Shown piece after piece: positions 27,501 through 38,100 of a DNA stretch of 64,000 nt; positions within the stretch are counted from its first letter, which is position 1; each line of letters opens with the position of its first letter. The position numbers were made by a program, and so were the translations under genes. The stretch spans positions 1 through 64,000 of the forward strand of contig NZ_CP026305.1 of assembly GCF_003054555.1 (NCBI RefSeq). The letters are read 5' to 3'. This DNA comes from Streptomyces lunaelactis (GTDB lineage: Bacteria; Actinomycetota; Actinomycetes; Streptomycetales; Streptomycetaceae). The notes under the pieces were generated by a model that was not told the origin of the DNA, searched no databases, and was given only the letters and a program-made list of their open reading frames with translations.

Positions 27501-27807
27501 ACCACACCTTCTGGGAAGGCCGGCCGTCCACCACGGCGTACGTGGTCCGCAGCGGCTCGTGCCTGGCCACCAGTTGCCTGATGGCCTCGGTCAGCGCCGT
27601 CACCCGCAGCTCGCCGTGCAGGCGGAACGCGATGACCGAGTGGTGCTCCACTCCGTCCGATGGAAGGCGGTACAGCTGTTCCTGGCCCAGCGAGAGCGGA
27701 AGCCAGTCGTCTCCGGCCGTGGCCGCGATGCCGGCCGGCCCGCGTTCCCGCAGCACCGCCGGCTCCTCACCCAGCAGGGCACCAGGGCCGATCGTCACGT
27801 CGGTCAT
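24589..27807 (-). CDS. Stand-alone NRPS module C-A-T
   Basis: A 1072-residue protein: condensation (about 30-465), adenylation (480-985), thiolation (Ser in GGDSI near 1030). It has no thioesterase. The C-domain core reads HQIAADRW instead of HHxxxDGW, so the catalytic second His is Gln and the Gly is Arg; condensation activity is doubtful. A-domain motifs are intact (YTSGSTGKPKG, NGKID). Pocket residues by GrsA alignment are D-A-F-F-L-G-V-T-Y-K, resembling branched-chain aliphatic codes (Ile/Val-like). It is last in the operon after the FAD enzyme. It may load a residue in trans, for example onto the T domain of the second module of the NRPS at 45537-52103, whose own A domain is decayed. This is inference. 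Confidence 0.92.
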   Translation of the reverse strand: MTDVTIGPGALLGEEPAVLRERGPAGIAATAGDDWLPLSLGQEQLYRLPSDGVEHHSVIAFRLHGELRVTALTEAIRQLVARHEPLRTTYAVVDGRPSQKVWSAAPVEPELADLEPLPEAAREPQLDARIREVVTAPFDLARGPVLRVLLARLTATEHVLVLCLHQIAADRWSKDVITAELGELYAAAVAGRPSRLPELRARYADHAAWQRKRFTDAKLNSRLKCWRERLADLPVLRLPTDRPRPGVRTATGALHEFRVPADVVRGLADLAQEGGSTLFSGLFTACQVLFSRYSQQQDLALGTMATGRPRQELDGLVGHFANPLVLRGTVLPQTPFTQLLAKNTLTVLDAFSHQDVPYERLVDELGDRGDGGRQPLVQAMVLLRDAFGETAELPGLSLREFHPSGVPSAYDVTVEFTETSAGDIAGVLEYDTALFDATTMQRLARHLVVLLTAAVADPSRPVGDLPLLDEEERRIVTADWAVNRAEFPADRGVHELVGEQARARPHAVAVVDGSTTVTYAELDTRANRLANLLASAGVRPGSFVAVCLPRGPELFAALLGVLRAGCAYLPLDPEYPSDRLSFMLADAEAAVCLTERRLTGRLPATDVRMICLDEQQEALAAHSAEPPRIPVSARDAAYVIYTSGSTGKPKGTVIEHRSITRLVCNADYVALREDDIVGQGADATFDAATFEIWAPLVAGAGLVVIDKHTLLDPAALIGALTRHRITTLFLTTAVFNQVVAADPSAFRTLRHLLFGGEAVNSSRVAQVLAAEPPQRLLHVYGPTETTTYATWHLVREADENAAVPIGGPLANTTVYVLDEQLAPVPIGVVGELYIAGPGVARGYLNRPELTAERFLDNPLGEAPDDRLYRTGDLVRWTPDGAIEYVGRVDHQVKVRGYRIEPSEIELVLAQHPGIEAAFVMAVEDDGQNKRLVGYVRPAAGQQPEAAELRDFVAARLPEFMVPSAFVPLAEFPLTPNGKIDRRALPAPQHTADTDSGLEPRTDTERALAGIWADVLGLPQVGITDNFYELGGDSILGIMVVAKAKKAGLPISAKDVFRRQTIAELAAVVADQA

Positions 27808-27924
27808 CTCGTCATTCCCTTCGCGTCCACAGAAATACGGCCGCCGTCAGAAGCTTCTCTTGCACTGGTCGATGTGTCGGGGTCCCGGAAGACAACGGAA
27901 CTCAAGGGGTGGCGCATTACCCGC

Positions 27925-29127
27925 CTACGCGGCCACCCGCTCTGCCATGAGTTCGAGCAGCTCGGGGGTAAGGAATTCGTCGACCGGGCAGACGCCCGAC
28001 ATCGTCGAGAAATACCGGTCACTGATTTCGGGGCTCGTCGAGATCGCCCGCAGCATGTCCACCTGGTGCGCGGGCGCGGCCAGCCGGGCCGTCTTCAGCG
28101 TGCTGCGGTAATAGGGCATGAGAGCCTCGGTGCGCTGGACGGCGAAACGCTCGAGTGCGCTCTGCAGCCGCTCCGGGTCCTGGAGACCGTCGCCGATGCA
28201 GTCCACGAGAAGCTGGGACTGGAAGAAGCCGTCGGTGATTCCGCGCGCGGTGATCGAGTCCTTGTGGTGCCCGGCGTCCCCGATGAGCGCCCAGCCGGGA
28301 CCGGCCGCCTGCCGGAAGAAGTTGCGCTGGTCGCCGGTGCCGTGCACGCGCTCCAGCTGGCGGCCGCCCGCCATCTGTTCACGTACCTCCGGCGCCGTCC
28401 TTGCCACGCAGTCGAGCAGGGCGTTCAGGGCGTCGCCGCGGATGTTCCCGAACTCCGACTGGGGGAAGTAGCCGGCCACCAGCGTCGCGCCGTCGTTGGT
28501 CGGTACGGTGCCGACCCAGTTCCCCGGCGCCTCGAAGAGCCTGAACTCCGCCGGGAGGTCGGACCAGTAGGAGTAGTAGGCGCAGGTGAACGCCGGGTCC
28601 TCGACCACGAGCGGTGCCTGGAGCTTGGCCGCCACCGTCGAGCGCATTCCGTCGGCGCCGATGACCAGCCTGGCGCGTTCGACGTCTCCGCCGCCGCCCC
28701 TGACGGAACCGGTCCGCACACCCACGACGCGGTCGTCCTCGAAGACGAGGTCGTTCACGGAGCAGTTGTCGCGGAACTCGACTCCCGCGTCCACCGCGGC
28801 GTTCACCAGGATCGAGTCGAGCAGGTGACGCCTGGGCGCATAGGCGGCCGAGATGCCGTCGGCCGGCCACGAGCAGCCTTCGAGCCGGAAGTCGTCGATG
28901 GTGTAGCGGACCTTGTCGAGGGCCGGGGCGCCGGTGCTCACGACGTCGGGCAGCACGCCCCAGCGGTTCAGCTGGGCCACACCGGGCTGGTGGATGTACA
29001 GGGTGGACAGGGTGTCCTTGGGGAACCTGGCACGCTCGAGCATGAGCACCCGGTACCCGGCGCGCGCGAGCAACATCGCGGCCGGTGCTCCGGCAACCCG
29101 CGCGCCAACCACAATCACGTCATACAA
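27925..29127 (-). CDS. FAD-dependent monooxygenase
   Basis: A 400-residue flavoprotein of the p-hydroxybenzoate hydroxylase / geranylgeranyl reductase superfamily. The N-terminal dinucleotide fold is VIVVGARVAGAPAAMLLAR (the first Gly of GxGxxG kept, the second is Arg), and the second FAD motif is ALIGDAGHHKDS. The start is TTG 29127, after GGGAG, 21 bp behind the NRPS stop. It sits inside the NRPS operon, so it likely oxidises a precursor or the peptide, for example hydroxylation or dehydrogenation of a piperazate ring or an aromatic side chain. Neither substrate nor reaction is shown by sequence. Confidence 0.85.
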   Translation of the reverse strand: MYDVIVVGARVAGAPAAMLLARAGYRVLMLERARFPKDTLSTLYIHQPGVAQLNRWGVLPDVVSTGAPALDKVRYTIDDFRLEGCSWPADGISAAYAPRRHLLDSILVNAAVDAGVEFRDNCSVNDLVFEDDRVVGVRTGSVRGGGGDVERARLVIGADGMRSTVAAKLQAPLVVEDPAFTCAYYSYWSDLPAEFRLFEAPGNWVGTVPTNDGATLVAGYFPQSEFGNIRGDALNALLDCVARTAPEVREQMAGGRQLERVHGTGDQRNFFRQAAGPGWALIGDAGHHKDSITARGITDGFFQSQLLVDCIGDGLQDPERLQSALERFAVQRTEALMPYYRSTLKTARLAAPAHQVDMLRAISTSPEISDRYFSTMSGVCPVDEFLTPELLELMAERVAA

Positions 29128-29148
29128 GAGATGCTCCCGAAAGTGACC

Positions 29149-32100
29149 TTAATTGCCAATGCCGTTAAGGTGCCGGTTAATTACCTTGCATATCTCGGCC
29201 GCAGGTCCCGGCATATTCATGCCCAGGTGTGTGGAGTGAATGTCCCACTCCTCAATGTCCCCGAGAATGTGGGGCATCCAGTGGCTGCGGTACGACTCGT
29301 CCGGATTCAGTGTCGCGTTGAAGAAGAGAGCGGCACCGCGATACACGGGCGACTCGAAGTCCTTCATCATCGTCACGTGCCGGACCATGATCGTTGACGC
29401 GGTGTCCACGAGGGACTCCCGGTCACCTTCGGCCGATCCGGCAAGGGCCGGGAGACGCTCCCCGAAGAACTCGCGTACCTCGGAGGCATCAACCGTCTCG
29501 TTGTGCGTGAACCAGGAAGCGGGGACGCAGTCCAGCAGGGCGAGCGTCGCCACCTCATGTCCTTGACTCTGCAGTTCCGCGGCCATGGCCTGGGCAAGGG
29601 TGCCGCCGAGGGAGAGTCCGACCAGGTGGAACGGACCTTCCGGCTGGACCTTGAGTATCTGCTCCAGATAGTCGGCGATCATCGCGTCGATCGACCGGGG
29701 CAGTTCCGCCCCGTCGAAGCCACGCGCCTGTATCGCGTAGACCGGCCTGTCCTCGCCCAGGTGTCCGGCGAAGCCCATGTAGGCCCAGGAGAGCCCCACT
29801 CCGGGGTGGACGAACCACAGTGGCGCTTGTTCGCCCCCGGTTTTCAGTGGCAGCACCACCCCGAACGGGTCGGTGTACTCGGACGACTCGGTGCCCGATG
29901 CCAGGTACGCGTCCAGCTCCACGACGGTGGGCGACTGGAACATGACCCGGATGGGGATTCCGACCCCGAGCAGCGTACGGATCCGGTTGATGAGCCGGCT
30001 GGCGAGCAGCGAATGCCCGCCCAGGGCGAAGAAGTCGTCGTCGATGCCGACCCGTTCGACGCCCAGCACCTCGGCGAACAGCCCGCACAGCACTTCCTCG
30101 CGCGGTGTCCGGGGCGCCCGGTAGACGCCGCCGAAGAACTCCGGCTCGGGCAGTGCGGCCCGGTCGAGCTTGCCGTTGGGGGCCAGCGGCAGCCTCTCCA
30201 GCGTCACGAAGGCCGCGGGGACCATGTACTCCGGCAGGCGGTCCGAGGCCAGGCCCCGGATCTCGTCGACGGTCAGTCCCTCGCTCCGCGCGGGGACGAC
30301 ATAGGCGACGAGCTGCTTGCCGGCGTTGCCGGCCCGGCCCTCGCGGGCGATGACCGCCACCTGGGCGATGCCGGGGTGGCCGGTGAGGGCGGCCTCGACC
30401 TCGCCGGGTTCGACGCGGAAGCCGCGCACCTTGACCTGGGAGTCGTCGCGGCCCGCGTACTCGAGCCGGCCCTGCTCGTTCCAGCGGGCCAGGTCGCCGG
30501 TGCGGTACATCCGCGAGCCGGGAGCGCCGTACGGGTCGGCGACGAAGCGTTCCGCGGTCAGGCCGGGACGGCCCCGGTAGCCGCGGCCGATGTTCCCGGC
30601 GACGTACAGCTCTCCGACGACGCCCGAGGGAACGGGAGTCAGGGCCGGGCCGAGCACGTAGGTGCGCATGTTGCCCAGTGGCGTACCGATGGGAGTGCTG
30701 CCCGCACCCACCCACTCCTCGTCGTCGAAGACGGCGAAGGCGGTGGCGTAGAAGGACTCGCTCTGCCCATAGGCGTTGACCACCTGCACGCCCGGGAACG
30801 CCTCCCGCGCCCGCTGCACCAGCGTCGCGGGCAACGCTTCGCCGGCGAAGACGAGCGTGTCGACGCTTGTCCTGTCGGCGATCTGGTCGACCAGTTCGGC
30901 GAAGGCGGAGGGGACGGTGCTGATCACGCTGCCGTCCCAGCCGTCCCGCTCGCCGAGGACCAGGACGTCCCGGACCACTTCGACGCTGCCGCCCGAGGTG
31001 AGGGTGGTGAAGATCTCGAACACCGAGACGTCGAAGTTGATGGACGTGCCCGCCAGCATCCGCCGGTCCGGCCCCATCCCCACCTGCGACGCCAGCCGCA
31101 GTACGCCGTTGACGACGTTGTGGTGGGTGATGGCGACGCCCTTCGGCGCGCCGGTGGAGCCCGAGGTGTACATGACGTACGCCAGGTGCTCCGGTCGCAG
31201 TGGGGCGCTCCGTTCCCGGTCGGTGAGATCGGTGTCGGGGCCGGCCTGCTCGGCGTCGAGGGTGTCCAGGTGGAGCAGGGCGCTGTCGCTCGGCGGCAGC
31301 ACGGACTCGGTGGCGGTGTCGGTGAGGATCAGCTGGGGGGCGGCTTCGGTGAGGATGGCCTCCAGGCGGTGGCTGGGGTACTTGGGGTCGATCGGCAGGT
31401 AGGCGCCGCCGGCCTTGAGCACTGCCAGCAGAGCGACCACCAGGTCCGCCGACCGCGGCAGCGACACCGCCACCACCGACTCGGGACCCACCTCGTGCCG
31501 TACCAGCTCCCGCGCCAGCCGGTTGGCGGCCGCGTTCACCTGCCGGTACGTCAGCGACTTCTCGTCGCAGACCACGGCGACCGCGTCCGGCGTCGCCGCG
31601 ACCTGGCGCTCGAACAGGCCGGGGACGGTCACCTGGGGCGTGAAGGTGGCCGTGTCGTTGAGCTCGAGCAGCCGGTCGTGCTCGGCCGGCTCCAGTACGT
31701 CCACCAGGCCGACCGGTGTCGTCGGATCGTTCGCCACCTGCCTCAGGATCCGCGCCAGACGGGCCGCGATCGCCTCCACCGCGTCCCGGTCGAAGGCGCC
31801 CTGCTGGTACTGCAGGACCATCTGCAGGTGCGGTTCGGCGCCGGCCATCAGGGCCAGCGGGTAGTGGGTGCCGGAGAAGGGGCGGATGCCGGTGAACGCG
31901 ATCCCCGCCGCCGTGTTGGCGTCGCTCAGGCCTTCCTTGTCCACCGGGAAGGACTCGAAGACGACCAGCGTGTCGAACAGGCTCTTGTGCCCGGCGGCCT
32001 GCTGAATGTCGCTCAGCCCGTAGTAGTGGTGGTCCAGAAGTGCTGCCTGCCTCTTCTGCAGACCGGTCACCAGATCGGCCAGCGAGTCCCCGGGGGCGTA

Positions 32101-35100
32101 CGCGACGCGGACCGGGAGGGTGTTGATGAACAGGCCGATGATCGAGTCGACATCGGTCAGCGTGGGCGGGCGGCCGGAGACGGTGGCACCGAACACCACG
32201 TCCTGACGGCCGGTGAGCCGGCCGAGCAGGATGCCCCAGGCACCCTGGAGCAGGGTGTTGAGGGTGACGCCCAGCTCGGAGGCGCGCCGGTTCAGCGCAC
32301 GGGCCTCCTCCAGCGGCAGCTGGATGTCGATCTGTCCGACACCCTCGTTGTCCGGGGCTCCCGGGGCGAGCACGGTGGGGTCGGCGCCGGCGAGCTCCTC
32401 GGCCCAGGCGCGGCCGGTCGCCTCGTGGTCCTGCTGGGAGAGCCAGACCAGGAAGTCCCGGAACCCGCGCACCCGCGGCAGCACCGTGGCGTCGCCACTG
32501 GACCCGTACAGCCGCAGCAGGTCCTGCATCAGCAGCGGGAACGACCAGCCGTCGAAGAGCATGTGATGCGCGGTCAGGATCAGCTCGGAGCGGTCCGGAT
32601 CCATCGTGACCAGGGTCAGCCGCAGCAGCGGAGGGGTGGCCTGGTCGAAGTGCTCGTGGTGGTCGTCGGCGACGAGCTTCTCGAACGCCTCCTCGCGGGC
32701 ACCTTCCTTCAGTCCGCTGAGGTCGACGTGGCGCCAGGGCACCTCGACGTGGTCGAGGACGATCTGGACCTGGTTGCCGTCGGCGTCGGTGACGACCGCG
32801 GTGCGCAGTCCGGCGTACCGGTCGAGCACCGCCTGTCCGGACTTGCGCATCCGGGCGGGGTCGACCTGTCCCGACACGTGGAAGACGATCTGCATCTGGT
32901 ACGCGTCGAACGTGTCGTCGTCGCTCTGCATCGTGGACTGGAAGAGCAGCCCGGACTGGAGCGGGGTCAGCGGCCAGACGTCGGCCAGAGCCGGGTAGCG
33001 CTGCTCCCAGGCCTCGATGTCCCGCTGGCGTACCGACACCAGCGGCAGGTCGGAGGGGGTCAGACCGCCGGCGCCGGGAGTGGCGACATGCCGTACGAGC
33101 GCCTCGAGGGCCTCGATCCACAGGTCGGCCAGCTCCTGCACCTCTTCGCGGCTGAGCACCCCGGCCGGGAAGCCGATCATGGCGCCGAGCTGGGCGCCCA
33201 GTTCGGTGTCGACGACCGCCGAGTTGATCTCCACGGTCGACATCGCCGGCATGTCGGCGTCGAGGGCGGCGTCCAGGGCGGGCAGCTGGGTGAAGCCGAG
33301 CCCGCGCAGCTCCTCCGGCATGTCGGCCGAGGAGAACTGGCCCAGGTAGTTGAACCCGATCTGCCCCGCCGGGTGACGGCGCAGCTCGGCTTCGGTGTCC
33401 GGGTTGAGGTAGCGCAGGAGGCCGAAGCCGAGGCCCTTGTCCGGGACCGCCCGCAGCTGCTCCTTGACGGCCTTGATGACGCCGCCCGCGGCAGGACCGC
33501 CCGCGAACGCCTCGTCGAGGCTGAAGCCGGCCGTGTCCAGGCGGACCGGGAACATGCTGGTGAACCAGCCCGCAGTACGCGACAGATCCGCGCCCGGCAC
33601 AACGTCCTGCTCACGGCCGTGGCCTTCGAGCCGGATCAGCGCCGAGGGTTCCGTCACGCCCCGCCCGCGACGCCACTTGGCGAGTGCGAGGGCCAGGGCC
33701 GCCAGCAGGCCGTCGTTGACACCGCCGTGGAAGGCGGCGGGCACCGATGTCAGCAGCGCCTCGGTCGCCGCCACCGGCAGCTGGATCTCGAGGTGCTCGA
33801 CGGTGGAGCGCACATCCACCGCGGGGTCCAGGGGCCTGGAGCCCAGGACGGGGTCCGGACCGTCCAGCATGGCGCGCCACAGGTCCAGTTCGGCCACCCG
33901 CTCGGGGCTGTTGGCCTCCTCCACCAGGGCGTGTGTCCAGCGCCGCACCGACGTGCCCACCTCGGGGAGGTCGGGGGCATTGCCGTCGCGGATCTGCTTC
34001 CACGCCTCGGCGAAGTCCGGGACCAGGATCCGCCAGGACACTCCGTCGACTACCAGGTGGTGGAGTGCCACCAGCAGACGGCCGGCTCCCTGCTCCGCGT
34101 CGAACCAGACGAACTGGGCCATCACTCCGGCGGCCGGATCGAGGCGGCCGGTCGCGGCGTCCAGTTCGGCCGCGGCGCTCTGCTGCCAGTCGTCCCAGGT
34201 GCCGTCGCAGGCGACCTTGTGCACCAGGGAGGCCACCTCGATGGTGCCGGGCGCAGCGATGTGCAGGCTGCCGCCGTCCTCGGTCAGGAGGCGGGAGCGC
34301 AGGATGTCGTGGCGGTCCAGGACGGCGCCCAGCGTCGCGGCGAGTTGGTCCTGGTCGATCCCCTCGGGCAGTTCCAGGGCCAGCGACATGGAGAACCGGT
34401 CGAAGCCGCCGCCGAGTTCGAGCATGTACTTGGCGATCGGCAGGAGCGGCAGTTCGCCGGTGCCGCCGCCCTCGAACTCCTCCAGTACCGGGCGGGCACC
34501 GACGTCGCTGGTGGCGACCTCGGCCAGCTCGGCGACGGTCCGCTGCTCGAAGATCTGGCGCGGCGACACCTCGACGCCCTGGGCCCGTGCACGGGTGACG
34601 ACCTGGATGGAACGGATACTGTCGCCGCCCACCGCGAAGAAGTCGTCGTCGAGACCGACCCGGTCCAGGCCGAGTACGTCGGCGTAGACACCGGCGAGTA
34701 TCTCCTCGACCGCCGTCCGGGGTGCGCGGTAGGTCCCGGCGGTGAACTCCGGATCGGGCAGCGCGGCCCGGTCCAGCTTGCCGTTGGGGGCCAGCGGCAG
34801 CCGTTCCAGGACGACGAACGCCGAGGGCACCATGAACTCCGGCAGGCGGCCCGAGACGAAGCGCCGCAGATCCCGCGCGGACAGACCTGCGGTCATGTCC
34901 ACCTCGAGAGCACCGAGGCCGTCGACGCTGTGGTCGTCCCCGGCACCGACGGGAACGACATACCCCACCAGCTGCTTGTTGCCGCCGGGCCCGGCACGGA
35001 CGATCGCCACCGCCTGCGCCACCTCGGGGTGGGCCACCAGCGCGGCTTCGACCTCGCCGGGCTCGATACGGAAGCCCCGCACCTTCACCTGCGCGTCACC

Positions 35101-38100
35101 GCGGCCCGCGTACTCCAGCCGCCCGTCGGTGTTCCACCGGGCCAGGTCACCGGTGCGGTACATCCGCGAGCCGGCGCCGCCGAACGGGTCGGCGACGAAG
35201 CGCTCCGCGGTCAGGGCGGCACGACCGTGGTAGCCACGCCCCACGTTGCCCGCGACGTACAGCTCGCCCACCACGCCGACCGGGACCGGCACGAGTCCGG
35301 GGCCCAGGATGTAGGTGCGCATGTTCCCGATCGGGGCGCCGATCGGAGCACTGCTCGCGCCGTCCCACTGAGCGTCGGCCGGCAGCGGGAAGGTGGTGGC
35401 GTAGAAGGACTCGGTCTGCCCGTAGGCGTTGACCACCCGCACGCCGGGGATCGTCTCCCGTACACGCTGGACCAGCGTCGCGGGCAGCGCCTCACCGGCG
35501 AAGACCACCGTCTCGGCGCTGATCTCGCCGGACGTCTGGTCCAGCAGCTCGGCGAACACCGACGGAACGGTGCTGATCACACCACCGCTCCAGCCGCCGC
35601 GCTCACCGATCACCAGCACGTCACGGGCCACCTCGACGGTGCCGCCGACGGACAGCGTCGTGAAGATCTCGAACACCGACACGTCGAAGTTGACGGACGT
35701 GCCCGCCAGCGTCCGTGTTCCCGCCTTCATGCCCGTCGCGGACGCCAGGCTCGACACACCGTTCACCACGTTGTGGTGGGTGATCGCGACGCCCTTCGGC
35801 CGGCCGGTCGAGCCCGAGGTGTACATCACGTACGCCACGTGCTCCGGCCGCAGCGCGGAGATCCGCTCCGCGTCCCCGAGCTCCGCGTTCCCGAGCTCCG
35901 TGTCCGTCTCCGTGCCGTCGAGGTCGACGTCACCGAGGAACAGGGTGGCGATGCCGGTCTCCGGCAGCACCCCGACGGTCTCCGCGTCGGTCAGCAGCAG
36001 CGTCGGACGCGCGTCGGAGAGGATGAAGTCCAGGCGCGTGCTCGGGTACTTCGGGTCGATCGGCAGATACGCTCCGCCCGCCTTCAGTACCGCGAGGAGC
36101 CCGGCCACCAGGTCCGCGGAGCGCGGCAGCGACAGCGCCACCACCGTCTCCGGACCCACACCGCGCCCGATCAGCTCGCGCGCCAGGCGGTTCGCCCGCG
36201 CGTCGAGTTCCCGGTACGTCAGCGACTGTTCGCCGAACACCACCGCAACCGCGTCCGGTGTCGCCGCGACCTGCCGCTCGAACAGCCCGGGAATGGTCAC
36301 GTCGTCAACCGGCGCCGCCGTGTCGTTGAAGCCGCGCAGCACCAGCTCCCGCTCGGCCGGCTGCACCAGCTCGACCGCGGCGACCCGCTGACGGGGATCG
36401 GCGGCCAGCTGCCCCACGACTCGCGTGAACCGTGCGGCGATGGCCTCGACCGTCTCCCGGTCGAACAGGTCGGTGGCGTACTCGAGATGGCCCAGTACGC
36501 CCATGCCGGGAAGGTCGGCCATGTTGAAGAACAGGTCGAACTTCGCGGACTCGTTGCGCACCCGCTCGAACTCCACCCGCAGACCAGGCAGTTCGAAGTC
36601 CTTCCGGGCGAAGTTCTGCCAGGCGAACATCACCTGGAACAGCGGCGTGTACGCGGTGGAGCGCTCGGGGTTCAGCTCCTCCACCAGGCGCTCGAAGGGA
36701 ACGTCCTGGTTGTCGTACGCGGCCAGGGACTTGTTCCGCACCTGGTCGAGCAGCCGGTCGAAGGTGATGCCGCCCGACAGGTCGGCACGCAGCACCCAGG
36801 TGTTGACGAAGAATCCCACCAGGTCGGCGAGGCCTTCGTCGGTGCGGTTGGCGATCGGGGATCCAATCGTCACGTCGTCGCCGCCGCCGAGGCCGTGCAG
36901 CAGCACCGCGAGGGCCGACTGCAGCACCATCGACACGGTCACGCCGTGTTCGCGGGCCAGCTCGTCGACCGCGGCCACCACCTCCGGGGCGAGGCCGAAC
37001 TCGACCGTGTCACCGCGGTGGCTGGCGGCCGGCGGGCGGGGACGGTCGGCGGGCAGCTGCAGCGGCTGCGGCACACCCGTCAGTTCGTCGCGCCAGTAGC
37101 GGACCTGGGCGGACAGCGCACTGTCCGGGTCGTTCTCCTCGCCCAGCACCTCGCGCTGCCACAGCGTGTAGTCGACGTACTGCACCGCCAGCTCGTCCCA
37201 CTGCGGGGCATCGCCCTCAAGCCGGGCGGTGTAGGCGGCGCCCAGGTCCCGGGCCAGGGGCGCCATGGACTCGCCGTCGCTGGCGATGTGATGGATCAGC
37301 AGGACCAGTACGTGGTCCTCCTCGCCGGTACGCAGCAAAGTCGCCCGCACCGGGATGTCGTTGGCCAGGCTGAACGGGTAGGCCACGGCCTCGGCCATGG
37401 CGTCCTCCAGGCCCGCCGCGTCCGTCTGAACGACCGGCATGTCCAGCGTCGTCTCGTCGGCCGGGACGACCAGCTGGTGCGGTACGCCCTCGGAGTCTTC
37501 GACGATCAGCGTGCGCAGGCTCTCGTGCCGGGCCACCACGTCCCGTACCGCCGACTCCAGCGCGCCGACGTCCAGGGCGCCGGTCAGCCGCAGCGGGAAG
37601 GGTGCGTTGTACGTCGCCGAGGGGCCCTCGAACCGGTCGATGAACCACAGCCGGCGCTGCGCGAACGACAGCGGCACCAGGTCGGGCCGCTGCTCCGCCT
37701 TCCGCAGCTGCGGGCGCACCCTCGACCCCGGCGACAGGTGCCCGGTCAGCTCCACGACGGTGGGAGAGTCGAACACCACCCGGATGGGAACCTCGACGTC
37801 CAGCGCGGTGCGGATCCGGCTGACGAGCCGGGTCGCCAGCAGCGAGTGCCCGCCCAGGGTGAAGAAGTTGTCGTCGATGCCGACCTGGTCGAGCCCGAGC
37901 ACCTCCGCGAACAGCCCGCACAGGAACTCCTCCTGCGGGGTGCGCGGCGCCCGGTAGGCCTGGCCGGCGAACTCCGGCTCGGGCAGGGCGGCCCGGTCCA
38001 GCTTCCCGTTCGGGGCCAGCGGCAGCCGCTGAAGGACCATGAACGCCGCCGGCACCATGAACTCGGGCAGTTGGGCGGCCACGAACTTGCGCAGCTCATC

